This document shows positions 1 through 8,461 of a DNA stretch of 64,000 nucleotides, piece after piece. The translations under genes and the position numbers were made by a program. Numbering within the stretch: position 1 is the first letter of the stretch; every line of letters starts with the position of its first letter. The notes under the pieces were generated by a model, which worked only from the letters and a program-made list of their open reading frames with translations, did no database searches and was not told where the DNA came from. The DNA lies in contig JACQWR010000016.1 in assembly GCA_016209105.1 (NCBI GenBank), positions 44,738 to 108,737 on the forward strand. The letters run 5' to 3'. The DNA is from Deltaproteobacteria bacterium. GTDB taxonomy: Bacteria > Desulfobacterota > Syntrophia > Syntrophales > JACQWR01.

Positions 1-2123
1 TCGGCCTTCGTGGTGATATCGGACTGTCTCCGGTTGACGATGGCGATGACCGTGGCTCCGCGCTCAGCAACCATGGCCACGGCGCGATTGGTATCCGTCG
101 TCGTGCCGGACTGCGTCACGGGAATTACCAGCATATCCTTCAGATCCTCTTCCAGGCAGAAACCGCTCAGCTCGGAAGCGACCCGTGTTTCAACCCTGAT
201 GTGGCTGCCCTTCAGGTACCGTTCCAGGGAATCGGCGATGGCGTTTCCCGCTACAGCCGCCGTGCCGTGGCCGGTGAGAATAATGCGTCCTATCTTCCCC
301 TTCGTCAAGGAGTTTCTGAACCTGTCCGGCAGGATATCCTGCGCGAGGTTGAAGATCACCCGCCTGCCTTCCTGCTCGTTGCCGGAAATGCGGTACTTGC
401 CGCGCAGTGTCTTCGTCACCGAAAGGGCCGATTCGGTGATCTCCTTCAGGAAATAATGGGGATAGGCGCCGCGGTCAATGTCACGGGTGGTGATTTCGGC
501 CCGTTTAATGTTTTCCCCATCCAGCGTGATCGGGGTCCCATCATACCAGCAGGCATTGATGCCCTTGACACCGCCGGGGGACTCCTGGTTTACGATAAAT
601 ATCTGGCCCGCAGTCTCCGAAGACCCCGACGGACTCGGCTTCTCCCCGTCCATCTTGATGAAAAAGGGCGTACCTTCCACCAACCCATAGAGCTCAGAAG
701 AAAAGAGGTACCGGTCGGCTGCGATCCCTACATAAACGGCCTGCCCGCTGCCCTTTAAGGCAAGGAATATCTTGCCGGGCTCCACATTGCAACTCAGCGC
801 AATGGCGTGTGACCCCTCGAAATCGTTCACCGCCAACCGAAAGGCCTCGGCAAGATCGTGCCCCCGGCGGAGATACTTTTCTACGATCAGGGGAATGATC
901 TTGGTATCCGTGGTCACCTCGGGCGCGAAACGTCCGCCCTCTTCTTCCAGGGCGTCCCGCAGCGATTGATAATTATCTATATCGCCGTTGAGCACCGCGC
1001 TAATCAGCCAGTTCCCCCTGCCGTAGCGGGGATAGTCCGTTAACTCCCGGCCCTGAAGGGTGAAATTGCTCACGGGGTGGCAGTTTTCATCGGTGATGGA
1101 TCCCACGGAGGCCCAGCGCGTATGGGCAAGAGAAGATTCAAACGCCGCCGCCTGCCGCGCAAACTCCTGGAAAACACGGTCTTCGGCTATCGTCTGCCGC
1201 AGATTGCTTACATTTCGTCCCAGCTCGCCGACCACCGAGGACGTTTTATAGGTGAAGGAAAGCGCCGTGCCGGTTGCAACATCCCCCAATGCCGCCGGTG
1301 CGGAACAATTGATGGAACCGGAAATCAGGTCGCCCCCCTGCACTCGTTCCAGAAAATTATCATGGAGTCCTTTTGCCTTCAGTTCCATTATGACGTTCTC
1401 CAGCGCACCGGCGTCTCTGAGCGTAAAGGTCATCTGGAGCCCCGCGGAATCTCTGCCCCGGACCTCCAGACGGTCGAGACAGTTCAGGAGGAAATTCATC
1501 TTATGGTATTTTGTGAATGCCGCCGGAGAAAGATCACCAGCCGCGCTTCCCCCCGCCAATGTCACAATCCTGCCGATATTCTCGAGAATATCCTTCTCTA
1601 TTCCCCAGACGATATCCCTCATTACCACGAGCCTGCTGTTGATCAATTCCAGGTCGGTCGTGGAAAAATAGCCCGCCGTCTCCTCGAGGAGACGTTCCTC
1701 TCCGGCTAAAAAGGTTTTGATCTCCCCCGCAAGACCGGAAAGCTGAGTCGCCGCCTCCGGATGAAAGAAGAGATACTGAAAGAGCGCTTCCCTCTTCAGC
1801 CGGAGGACGACATCCTCCATTTCCGCCAGCTTCCCCCGTCCCCCCAGATAGTGCTCCGCCGGAAATCTGCCGGCAGGGAAAGTTGCCATGCCCTTTCCTT
1901 TGACGTGGGTAAAGCTGCGGGATAGGGTTGCAACCTCAGCGGCGTCTGCTTTTTCGGCGGACCCTTTAATAGTCATGATGCCGGCAAAGCCGCAAAAGAA
2001 CTCGTTCCGGTGGAGAGGGAATACAACGATGGAGCAGGCGGGAACCCGTCGGGGGTCAACGCCCACATAGATGCGCCACTTTCTTAAAAACAGGATACCG
2101 CTCTGAAAATAGTGCCTGATCAT
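1..2123 (-). CDS. GlmS-like glutamine amidotransferase/SIS protein (partial, runs off left edge)
   Basis: Minus-strand reading frame open for 707 codons to the window edge. It carries a class II (Ntn) glutamine amidotransferase domain followed by the first SIS sugar-isomerase domain, the order of glucosamine-6-phosphate synthase. Visible motifs: CGFAGI at 44-49 (nucleophile Cys44), RGRDSAG at 222-228, HTRWAS at 334-339, ENCHP at 346-350, LNGDIDN at 378-384, TDTK at 405-408, and QSGTTTDT at 671-678, the phosphosugar-binding loop. Oddities: GlmS enzymes normally begin at the catalytic Cys, but here 43 residues precede it with no nearer start, and about 170 extra residues separate CGFAGI from RGRDSAG. 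The start is set by AAGGGG four bases before ATG. The N-terminal stretch would need removal for Ntn activity, as in glutamate synthase. The gene is 75 bp after a beta-helix acyltransferase-like gene, which suggests amino-sugar metabolism. Family firm; exact substrate unknown. Confidence 0.85.
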   Translation of the reverse strand, partial: MIRHYFQSGILFLRKWRIYVGVDPRRVPACSIVVFPLHRNEFFCGFAGIMTIKGSAEKADAAEVATLSRSFTHVKGKGMATFPAGRFPAEHYLGGRGKLAEMEDVVLRLKREALFQYLFFHPEAATQLSGLAGEIKTFLAGEERLLEETAGYFSTTDLELINSRLVVMRDIVWGIEKDILENIGRIVTLAGGSAAGDLSPAAFTKYHKMNFLLNCLDRLEVRGRDSAGLQMTFTLRDAGALENVIMELKAKGLHDNFLERVQGGDLISGSINCSAPAALGDVATGTALSFTYKTSSVVGELGRNVSNLRQTIAEDRVFQEFARQAAAFESSLAHTRWASVGSITDENCHPVSNFTLQGRELTDYPRYGRGNWLISAVLNGDIDNYQSLRDALEEEGGRFAPEVTTDTKIIPLIVEKYLRRGHDLAEAFRLAVNDFEGSHAIALSCNVEPGKIFLALKGSGQAVYVGIAADRYLFSSELYGLVEGTPFFIKMDGEKPSPSGSSETAGQIFIVNQESPGGVKGINACWYDGTPITLDGENIKRAEITTRDIDRGAYPHYFLKEITESALSVTKTLRGKYRISGNEQEGRRVIFNLAQDILPDRFRNSLTKGKIGRIILTGHGTAAVAGNAIADSLERYLKGSHIRVETRVASELSGFCLEEDLKDMLVIPVTQSGTTTDTNRAVAMVAERGATVIAIVNRRQSDITTKA

Positions 2124-2198
2124 ATTCCCCTTGAAGCTCTTCTTGCATCCGCCGGCAAGCGTATTCACCCGACTTGCCGCGGAGAATCTTCGATCTTT

Positions 2199-3455
2199 TT
2201 ACTTCCGGAAGGAAGGCAGGTGCGCCAGGGTATTGTCCACCGTATGCTCAACGATCTTCTGCAGCCAGGCCGTGCCCCTGGCGGAGGCGCTCCCGCTCAG
2301 AGAATGGATTGCGCCGATATAATCCGCACGCTCCGCTTCCCTACGGACAAACCCGAGAAACGCCTCACGGTCACGCAAAGCCACGCCATCTTCCCCCCCT
2401 CCGCCCAAGACCGCTTCTGCATCGGGCCAGCGTTCGAGAAGTTCTCGTTGCCGGAGGAACATCTCGCCTGCCCGCCTCCCCTTCGCGGTTTTCGCGCCCT
2501 GTCGGAGAGAATCCTCCATCTTCAGGGAGAGCTCCCGAAGGCGTTTTTTTCTTTCCGAAAGGCCAAGTTCAAGGGTTTCCAATGCCCCGTCGCATATCTC
2601 TGCTCCAAGCTCCTGTCGCCGCAAAAAAAGCCCGCGGACATGGATGTACCACTGTCTCAGGGCCAATAGGTTCGCGACGTAGAGAATGTTATGATAAACC
2701 TTCCTCCGGATATCGCCGTAGGCGCCAAAGTGAAAATCCCGCTCCGGTGAATTTTGCCCGGCGGAACCGAGCAGTTTTCCTCCTTCGGGACAATCCTCAC
2801 GACAGATAATGCCGGCGGGTATAACTGTGCCGTATCCGATCCGCACCGGGCCGACAAGCCCTCCCTGGCCGCCCAGAAAAATCGGCGTCTGGTCGAGCAT
2901 GACCCCGCCCGGCACGTCGCCGAGCAGGGAAGGTGTCGCCTTGTCCCCCTGCGGCGTATAATTAAAATGCACGTAGGAGCTGCCTACTTCGCTGTGGTTC
3001 TTCCGGCTCGCACCGCCGGCCATCAGACAGTCGCAAAAATTTATCAGACTGCCCAGGGTAACGAAGGGGAATAGGATCGTCTGCTTCAACCCCGCCGTAT
3101 GCCCGACCGTGGCTTCTTCCTCCAGAATGCACCCCTCCCGCACATGCGCCCCGGCGGAAAGAGCGGCCTTCTCCATAAAGACGGATGACCGAAAAAAACC
3201 CCCTTTGAGTTTCACCTGTGGGCCGATAAAGCAATTTTCCACGGTTACCGGCCCCTCGTATCCCAGTTCGGCCCCCGGAGAAACAACCGTCTTCTCACCG
3301 TAAATTTTCACGCTGCCGCACAAGAGAACACCACGGCCGGAAATCCTTGCCGGGTTTACCTCTTCGCCCACCTCTACAGAAAAAGGGTCCGTCATTTTAA
3401 GACCCTTTTTCAAAAGCTGCGTTACTGTTCGCGATAAGGTTTTCCCCTTATTCAT
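2199..3455 (-). CDS. Left-handed beta-helix (GlmU C-terminal-like) protein with helical tail
   Basis: 418 residues. Residues about 35-220 show the imperfect hexapeptide periodicity of left-handed parallel beta-helix acyltransferases and GlmU-like proteins (turns at 'VVSPGAELG', 'CFIGPQVKL', 'VGPVRIGYGTVIPAG'). A conserved-looking block (GGASRKNHSEVGSSY, about 147-161) resembles nucleotidyltransferase-associated beta-helix proteins. Residues about 240-418 are charged and helical with no recognisable domain. There is no N-terminal nucleotidyltransferase domain, so it is not a complete GlmU. It starts 5 bp after the Fis-type gene and lies upstream of the GlmS-like gene on the same strand, so the three are probably co-transcribed and may act on the same amino sugar. 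A shorter start at Met21 is possible. Acyltransferase activity is inferred, not shown. Confidence 0.7.
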   Translation of the reverse strand: MNKGKTLSRTVTQLLKKGLKMTDPFSVEVGEEVNPARISGRGVLLCGSVKIYGEKTVVSPGAELGYEGPVTVENCFIGPQVKLKGGFFRSSVFMEKAALSAGAHVREGCILEEEATVGHTAGLKQTILFPFVTLGSLINFCDCLMAGGASRKNHSEVGSSYVHFNYTPQGDKATPSLLGDVPGGVMLDQTPIFLGGQGGLVGPVRIGYGTVIPAGIICREDCPEGGKLLGSAGQNSPERDFHFGAYGDIRRKVYHNILYVANLLALRQWYIHVRGLFLRRQELGAEICDGALETLELGLSERKKRLRELSLKMEDSLRQGAKTAKGRRAGEMFLRQRELLERWPDAEAVLGGGGEDGVALRDREAFLGFVRREAERADYIGAIHSLSGSASARGTAWLQKIVEHTVDNTLAHLPSFRK

Positions 3456-3459
3456 GCCA

Positions 3460-3759
3460 TCAATCTTTCTGGCAGCCGATCCGCAGTTTTACCATTTTAT
3501 TCTGGAAGGTGTTTCTGTTTATGCCGAGATAGGCCGCCGCCGCTCCCTTTACATTCTTGTTGCGCTTTAAGGCAATTTTGAACAGGCTCCGTTCCACCAT
3601 TTCCAGGACCTCTTCATATAACTTGCTTTTGCCCGTTCCCGACGAACTCAAGACGGTTGTTATGTCTGCAAGTTTTTTCTCAATTACCTCCTCCAGAACC
3701 GAGGTCGGCGCCGGCGGAGTGGTTTTTTCCGTAGTTTTACCGGATTTTTGGGACTTCAT
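3460..3759 (-). CDS. Fis-type helix-turn-helix protein
   Basis: 99 residues beginning at the ATG at 3759, with AAAGGAAA a little upstream; a longer open frame upstream is not protein-like. The C-terminal 40 residues (about 55-95: SLFKIALKRNKNVKGAAAAYLGINRNTFQNKMVKL) match the Fis/NtrC DNA-binding helix-turn-helix, with the typical 'AA.LGINRNTL.KK' recognition pattern. The N-terminal 50 residues are low-complexity and charged. There is no receiver or AAA+ domain, so it is a stand-alone DNA-binding protein. It is immediately upstream of the beta-helix gene (stop-to-start 4 bp), which suggests translational coupling and possibly autoregulation of this small operon. Confidence 0.8.
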   Translation of the reverse strand: MKSQKSGKTTEKTTPPAPTSVLEEVIEKKLADITTVLSSSGTGKSKLYEEVLEMVERSLFKIALKRNKNVKGAAAAYLGINRNTFQNKMVKLRIGCQKD

Positions 3760-3803
3760 AGCAGACAAGTTTCCTTTCTTACCGTTGAAATTGATGGAGG
3801 GAA

Positions 3804-4319
3804 CTAAAAAAGAAACAGCCTCCCGGCGACAATGAATGTCATGATCAGCGCCACGCCCCACGCGGAGATTATGGAGGCATGATTTACCACCGGATGTTCG
3901 ATCTGTTCCACGGCGCTTTTTTCCAGCTTCTCCATCCCCACCTGTCCGGCAATATCCCGCACCAGCAGGGAGAAATCGCGATAGGCATTCGAAAGGATGT
4001 GCAGTCCCTTTGTCGTAGTCAAGAGGATATACACCTTCTTGCGGATGACGAGAGCCCCCACATGGGTAACATCCTCCCGGACAAGCTCCCGGTTCTTCAG
4101 AAACTTCCGTACCGCGATACGGCCGTCCGACACGAGTACCCTCCGGTAGGCAGCTTCGCAAAAGAAAGAGAATGCCGCCAGGAAAATCACGGCAAGCAGG
4201 ACCCGTTCCGCCGAAGAACCGTTGACAAAGGACATAAGGAGAAGAATAAAAAGGAGCAAAACAATAAGGGCAAAGGGCGCCAGAAAAGCCCTCCTTATCT
4301 TGTATATCCCCTGTGACAT
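3804..4319 (-). CDS. Membrane protein, PH-like (bPH2) character, function unknown
   Basis: About 171 residues from ATG 4319 (GGCGGAAG just upstream; an ATG at 4352 is also open). Two adjacent hydrophobic segments near the N-terminus (about 15-33 and 40-57), then a soluble region with alternating beta-like hydrophobic residues (VLVSDGRIAVRKFLKNRELVREDVTHV...), then one C-terminal transmembrane segment. Hairpin-TM plus beta-rich domain resembles bacterial PH-domain membrane proteins, but no signature motif settles it. It lies between moaC and the Fis-type gene on the same strand. No function is claimed. Confidence 0.6.
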   Translation of the reverse strand: MSQGIYKIRRAFLAPFALIVLLLFILLLMSFVNGSSAERVLLAVIFLAAFSFFCEAAYRRVLVSDGRIAVRKFLKNRELVREDVTHVGALVIRKKVYILLTTTKGLHILSNAYRDFSLLVRDIAGQVGMEKLEKSAVEQIEHPVVNHASIISAWGVALIMTFIVAGRLFLF

Positions 4320-4421
4320 ACGCTTCCGCCCGACAAAAACCCAACCGCACATTTCGGCAGTTCCGCTGCGAAAATTTTATCCCTCCTGCCGGAAGGGATC
4401 CGCCCTGAAACGCCCCAACGC

Positions 4422-4916
4422 TCAGGACCGGGGCATTTTCCGACCCCGGACAAAGGTGCCGCTCTTGCCGCCCCGCTTCGAAATCAACATGATGTCCGTC
4501 AGGATCATTTCCCGATCGGCCGATTTGCACATATCGTAAATAGCCAAGGCTGCCGCACTGACGGCGGACATCGCCTCCATTTCCACGCCCGTTTTCCCCA
4601 CGGTTTTCACCGTCGCCTCGATGGTGATCTCGCCCTTTTTTGCCTTGGTGTTAAACTGCACCTCCACCCCGGTAAGGGCGAGAGGATGACACAGGGGAAT
4701 CAGATCGCTTGTTTTTTTGGCCGCCATGATACCGGCTATCCGGGCTACGGCAAAAACGTCTCCTTTGGGCGCCTTTCCGCTTTCAATAAGAGCCGCGGTT
4801 GCCGGACGCATGAGCACCTTCCCCTGCGCTGTGGCCTCCCGGAGGGTGGATTCCTTGTCGCTCACGTCCACCATCCGCGCTTTTCCCTTGTCATCAAGAT
4901 GGGATAATCGTCCCAT
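4422..4916 (-). CDS. moaC: Cyclic pyranopterin monophosphate synthase
   Basis: 164 residues, the usual MoaC length. Motifs along the protein match the family: MVDVSDK near residue 15, KGDVFAVARIAGIMAAKKTSDLIPLCHP around 52-79 including the conserved LCHP, GVEVQF, and TGVEMEAMSAVSAAALAIYDMCKSAD around 110-134 with the catalytic-site Lys at 131. MoaC converts the MoaA product to cyclic pyranopterin monophosphate in molybdenum-cofactor synthesis in the cytoplasm. Start ATG at 4916 follows AAGGGGCGCC. No other moa gene is in the window, so this is an isolated cofactor gene. It implies that the organism makes molybdopterin or tungstopterin enzymes, as expected for an anaerobe with formate dehydrogenases. 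Confidence 0.95.
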   Translation of the reverse strand: MGRLSHLDDKGKARMVDVSDKESTLREATAQGKVLMRPATAALIESGKAPKGDVFAVARIAGIMAAKKTSDLIPLCHPLALTGVEVQFNTKAKKGEITIEATVKTVGKTGVEMEAMSAVSAAALAIYDMCKSADREMILTDIMLISKRGGKSGTFVRGRKMPRS

Positions 4917-5110
4917 GGCGCCCCTTGCTCTTTTCTCTGTTTTCCGTCAAAAAAACCATTTGGTAAAAATGTGCGGCAAACTTAGCACAGCCGTTTTTGC
5001 CCGTCAAGGAGGATACCGTATCGTAATTTACCACCAACTTTGGAGGGGTTTTTCGTACTTTTGGTACTCATTCTGTTTGTTCCTGAGGTACGGGTCCGCC
5101 CGAAACGGGG

Positions 5111-6319
5111 TTATCGGTTGTCCGCCTCCACAGCTTCCTGGAGCCTCTCCGGGAAGTCTGAGATAGCCGCTGCGACGCGAACCCAGGCCGCCATCATCGG
5201 TATGCCGACCGGATCCCTGATGAATTCATCCATGCCCAGTTTCAGAGAACCGACGAGGGCATCCACCGCTTCGATCTCCTCGTGCCGGTCGTAAACCAGG
5301 CCGTTGAGCAGCGCCAGGGCGTGGTATTTCTCGATGGCAAGCCTGGACTCCTGAATATAGGCCGTCATCAGAGTCCGGAAAAAAGCCTCGCTCATCACCA
5401 GACCGTCCTGGCTCAATACCCGGAAGAGGGCCTTGGCAATGTCGGCCGCCATGCGGATCAACCCCTCGCCGGGCTTGTCCTTGCTGAGGGCCTGGTGTTT
5501 GTGTTCGTACGTCTCGATGATTTCTACCTGGCAGATCCGGTTGACGGAGGTCTTCTGGTATACCTCGCTGAGCATGGAGACCTCCAGCCCCCACGTCGGT
5601 GATATCCGGACGCCCCTCGCCAAACTGGCGTCAAAGGCGAATTCCCCCGAAAGGGCATAGCGAAAATTGTCGAGGTATTCGATGAAGGCGTTGTATCCGA
5701 GTATCCTCTTCATCGTCCGGATCAGGGGGGTGTAGAATAACCTCGTCACCCGTCCGTAGAGCCGGTCGGTCACCCGGGCGTAGTACCCCTTGCTGAACTC
5801 GAAATCGAGCGCGGGGTGGACGACCGGGTATACGAGCCGCGAAACCAGTTCCCGCTTGTAGTTGACGATATCGCAGTCATGCAGGGCGACGGCGTAGACG
5901 TCCCGGTCCGAAAGGATGTAGCCCAGGGACATCCAGACCGAGCGGCCCTTGCCCCGATGTTCCAGCTTGAAGTCCGCATCCATCAGTTCCTTCAGGAGCG
6001 TCTTCATTCGGGGACCGTCATGCCAGATCACTTTTATCTCCGCCGGCAGAGTGGACATGATCTTCCGGATCTTCCTGAACTGCGCCTTGTTCGCCCGATC
6101 CAGGGACAGAACGATCCGGTAGAGATAATCAACCGCTTTGAGCTCCTCGATGATTTTAGGCATCGCCGGCCCGTCGAATTCCGTCACGAGGGCGGGGAGC
6201 AGAAGAACGATTTTCCGCTTCCGCCCAATCACCCTCAGTTCCGCTTCGATGTCGCCGACGGGTCGCTCCTTCAGTTTCTGCAGGGTCGTGATGACCCCGT
6301 TTTGACAGAAATCGGCCAT
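5111..6319 (-). CDS. Glucosyl-3-phosphoglycerate synthase-like glycosyltransferase (GT81-type)
   Basis: 402 residues. GT-A fold signatures: LLLPALVTEFDG at about 39-50, GKGRSVWM at 123-130, a DxD-type metal motif in HDCD (148-150), then the region GYYARVTDRLYGRVTRLF, ALSGEFA (222-228), PTWGLEVSML (241-250) and YEHKHQ (271-276). These correspond to the acceptor and metal-binding blocks of GpgS enzymes, which transfer glucose from NDP-glucose to 3-phosphoglycerate. Its ATG at 6319 is one base after the stop of the upstream glycosyltransferase, so the two are translationally coupled. Together with the HAD phosphatase at 7605 it forms a compatible-solute cassette. The sugar donor and final product are inferred. 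Confidence 0.8.
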   Translation of the reverse strand: MADFCQNGVITTLQKLKERPVGDIEAELRVIGRKRKIVLLLPALVTEFDGPAMPKIIEELKAVDYLYRIVLSLDRANKAQFRKIRKIMSTLPAEIKVIWHDGPRMKTLLKELMDADFKLEHRGKGRSVWMSLGYILSDRDVYAVALHDCDIVNYKRELVSRLVYPVVHPALDFEFSKGYYARVTDRLYGRVTRLFYTPLIRTMKRILGYNAFIEYLDNFRYALSGEFAFDASLARGVRISPTWGLEVSMLSEVYQKTSVNRICQVEIIETYEHKHQALSKDKPGEGLIRMAADIAKALFRVLSQDGLVMSEAFFRTLMTAYIQESRLAIEKYHALALLNGLVYDRHEEIEAVDALVGSLKLGMDEFIRDPVGIPMMAAWVRVAAAISDFPERLQEAVEADNR

Positions 6320-6320
6320 G

Positions 6321-7577
6321 CTACCCCTCCTTGTGTTCCCAGATCTCGATCAGGTAATCTTTCATCTGCTCGAAGATCAGGGCGTTCTCTTCGAAATGGC
6401 GCTCCGCCTCCTCCGACGTTTTGTCCCGAAGCTCGTTGACCAGGGAGCCGACCCGTCCGTAATACAGGGGGACAAGGGTGTCGAGGACCTTAAACCGCTG
6501 CCGCGGCGTGGCCTGAAAGGCGCCGGCGTACCGGTAGACGATCCGGACCCAGGTATCAATCGGCATCAAGAACCGGTCGCTCCTTTCCGTTCGGGCAAGT
6601 TCCCGGATGATCTCAAAATCCCTCTCCTCGATGATATTCTTCCACACGCCGCCGAAATTGGTCAGCCCAAGCTTGAAATATTCCACCAGATTCGCTTGAT
6701 CAATGTCGAAGGCCTCCGCCTTTTGATCAACAAATTCCCCGAGGGTAGGCACTTCGAGGGACCCTTTCGTCTTGATCCAGTAATCCTGATACTGCTCCAT
6801 CAGCTGAAATATCGTCCCCACCACCTGGCGGAGCATGGGCCCCAGGTCGGAGGAGGGGTCCTTCTGTCCATGCTGCTTGACGCCCAGTTTCGCCTGGCAG
6901 ATCCTGAACCCTCCCACGATGGCCGAGGTGGTCATCCAGATGTCTATGCCGAATCTGGCGATGTCCGTTCCCCACACGTCCTGATCCAGATAGTGCTTGA
7001 CCAGGGCCGGGGAGATGCCGAAGTCCCCGCCGATCGGCTGCCGTATCCGCCGCCCGTACAGCGCCCGGGTCAGGTTGTAGGCGATCGTGTTGGTGATGGT
7101 CCCGTCGAGTTTGTAGCGTTTGTAACAGGGGGCAACGTAATCGTAACCGTGAAGGACGGGTTCCACAAAGTTGCGGATCCATTCCGGCGTGATCGACACG
7201 AGATCCGAGTCGAAAACGGCGACGGCGCGCGCCTTCAGGAAGGACGCCACCTCGAAAACCGCCCGCAACCCGGAACCTTTGCCGGGGATGCCCCGGTAGA
7301 CGGTTATGATGCTTTCGATGTTGTAAGATTTCGGATCAACGCTGCGCGCCAGATCACGCGTATCGTCGGTCGAACCGCCGTCCGACACCATGATGAGGGC
7401 CTTGAGATGGGGGTAATACTGCTCGATCCCCTTGACGACAGTCTTGAGGACGTGGACGATGGAATCTCCGCTATAGTAGGCGGGAATCCCGACGACGATG
7501 TCGGCGTATTCAAGCTGCTCGATCTTTGCGGTGACGTGTGGTCGCAAGGCCGTGGAAAAACGGGTTATTTTTGTCAT
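6321..7577 (-). CDS. Family 2-like glycosyltransferase, probable osmolyte synthesis
   Basis: 418 residues. GIPAYY at 30-35, SDGGSTDDT at 65-73, GKGSGLR at 99-105, DSD metal motif at 123-125 and QPIGGDFGIS at 180-189 define a GT-A glycosyltransferase. The 'QP-GG' block is also seen in mannosylglycerate synthase (GT78) and GpgS-type enzymes. No transmembrane segments, so it is a soluble enzyme. It lies between a mannosyl-3-phosphoglycerate phosphatase-like gene and a GpgS-like gene with gaps of 27 and 1 bp. Two glycosyltransferases plus one phosphatase match the logic of the two-step mannosylglucosylglycerate route described in Petrotoga mobilis. A one-step glucosylglycerate synthase is the main alternative. 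Confidence 0.75.
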   Translation of the reverse strand: MTKITRFSTALRPHVTAKIEQLEYADIVVGIPAYYSGDSIVHVLKTVVKGIEQYYPHLKALIMVSDGGSTDDTRDLARSVDPKSYNIESIITVYRGIPGKGSGLRAVFEVASFLKARAVAVFDSDLVSITPEWIRNFVEPVLHGYDYVAPCYKRYKLDGTITNTIAYNLTRALYGRRIRQPIGGDFGISPALVKHYLDQDVWGTDIARFGIDIWMTTSAIVGGFRICQAKLGVKQHGQKDPSSDLGPMLRQVVGTIFQLMEQYQDYWIKTKGSLEVPTLGEFVDQKAEAFDIDQANLVEYFKLGLTNFGGVWKNIIEERDFEIIRELARTERSDRFLMPIDTWVRIVYRYAGAFQATPRQRFKVLDTLVPLYYGRVGSLVNELRDKTSEEAERHFEENALIFEQMKDYLIEIWEHKEG

Positions 7578-7604
7578 GCTCTCGCTCCTTCCCTCGGATC
7601 ATGA

Positions 7605-8426
7605 TCACACAGGTCCGACCTTCTCATAGTCGTCGAGCAGCCTCCGGACCGTTTCGTTCCAACCCCTGCATCCCAATTCCGTTGCCCGGATGAGACGCGG
7701 CAACTGAATATCCAGATGTCGTCCGTTCGGACGGGGGATCAGGACGGGTATGTCCACCTGCTCAAGCATCGGCAGGTCGTTTTCACTGTCTCCCAGGCCG
7801 ATCGTCATGAGCGCATCTCCGGTATTCTTCCTGAAAATCTCGCACACGATACGAACCGCTTTCCCCTTGTCCTGGCGAATGCCGATCAGGTGATAAAACC
7901 GTCCGCCCCGGGTAATTTTCAACCCTTCTCTTCCGGCAATCTCGCACAAAGGTTCGATATCGTCCGGCCGTTCCAAGAGGAAGGGTTCGGTGAATTCCCG
8001 TCTCTTGGCCAGTTCCGCCCTTTCTGGAGGAAGGGCCGCAAGCCCGGCAATCTCTCCGGAGGTAAGATCGCCGAATCCCCGTATCCCGAATCGTTCACGG
8101 ACTGTTTCCAGGAAACTGCGGACCGCCGTATAGTGCGTCCCGAGGCGGATAAGCGTGTACCCCCCAGAGGGCTCACCCCCGAGAATGTCCAGGTTCAGAT
8201 ATCCGCACGGGAAGAAGATGCCGCCGCCGTTTTCAACGATGAACGGCTCCCGGATACCGATTTCCCGCTGAAGGAGTTCCACCTCCAGCCGGGTCTTGCT
8301 CGTCACGACGATCAGCGGGATGGCGGATTTCCCAATCCGTTCAAGAGAAGGGCGCGCCTCCTCGAAGGAATAATCCTCATGGTTGAGCAGGGTGCCGTCG
8401 AGATCGGTAAAGATGACTATTCGCAC
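7605..8426 (-). CDS. HAD phosphatase, mannosyl-/glucosyl-3-phosphoglycerate phosphatase type
   Basis: 273 residues from a GTG start at 8426, with AGAGG seven bases upstream. HAD motif I is DLDGTLL (8-14, nucleophile Asp8), motif II lies in VVTSKT, the conserved Lys is near QDKGKAV, and motif IV is GLGDSENDLPML near residue 214. The IIB cap region and VENGGGIFF are typical of the MPGP family, which hydrolyses mannosyl-3-phosphoglycerate or its glucosyl analogue to the free solute. It is first of the three osmolyte genes and is followed 27 bp later by a glycosyltransferase. Exact substrate not decidable from sequence. Confidence 0.85.
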   Translation of the reverse strand: MRIVIFTDLDGTLLNHEDYSFEEARPSLERIGKSAIPLIVVTSKTRLEVELLQREIGIREPFIVENGGGIFFPCGYLNLDILGGEPSGGYTLIRLGTHYTAVRSFLETVRERFGIRGFGDLTSGEIAGLAALPPERAELAKRREFTEPFLLERPDDIEPLCEIAGREGLKITRGGRFYHLIGIRQDKGKAVRIVCEIFRKNTGDALMTIGLGDSENDLPMLEQVDIPVLIPRPNGRHLDIQLPRLIRATELGCRGWNETVRRLLDDYEKVGPV

Positions 8427-8461
8427 GGGCGCCTCTTACGGGGGGTTGTGGATATAACCGC

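Noticed and set aside
6318..7604. Long plus-strand frame (428 codons) opposite the glycosyltransferase
   Set aside because: It is the antisense of the real GT gene, proline/arginine-rich with no motif, and has no ribosome site.
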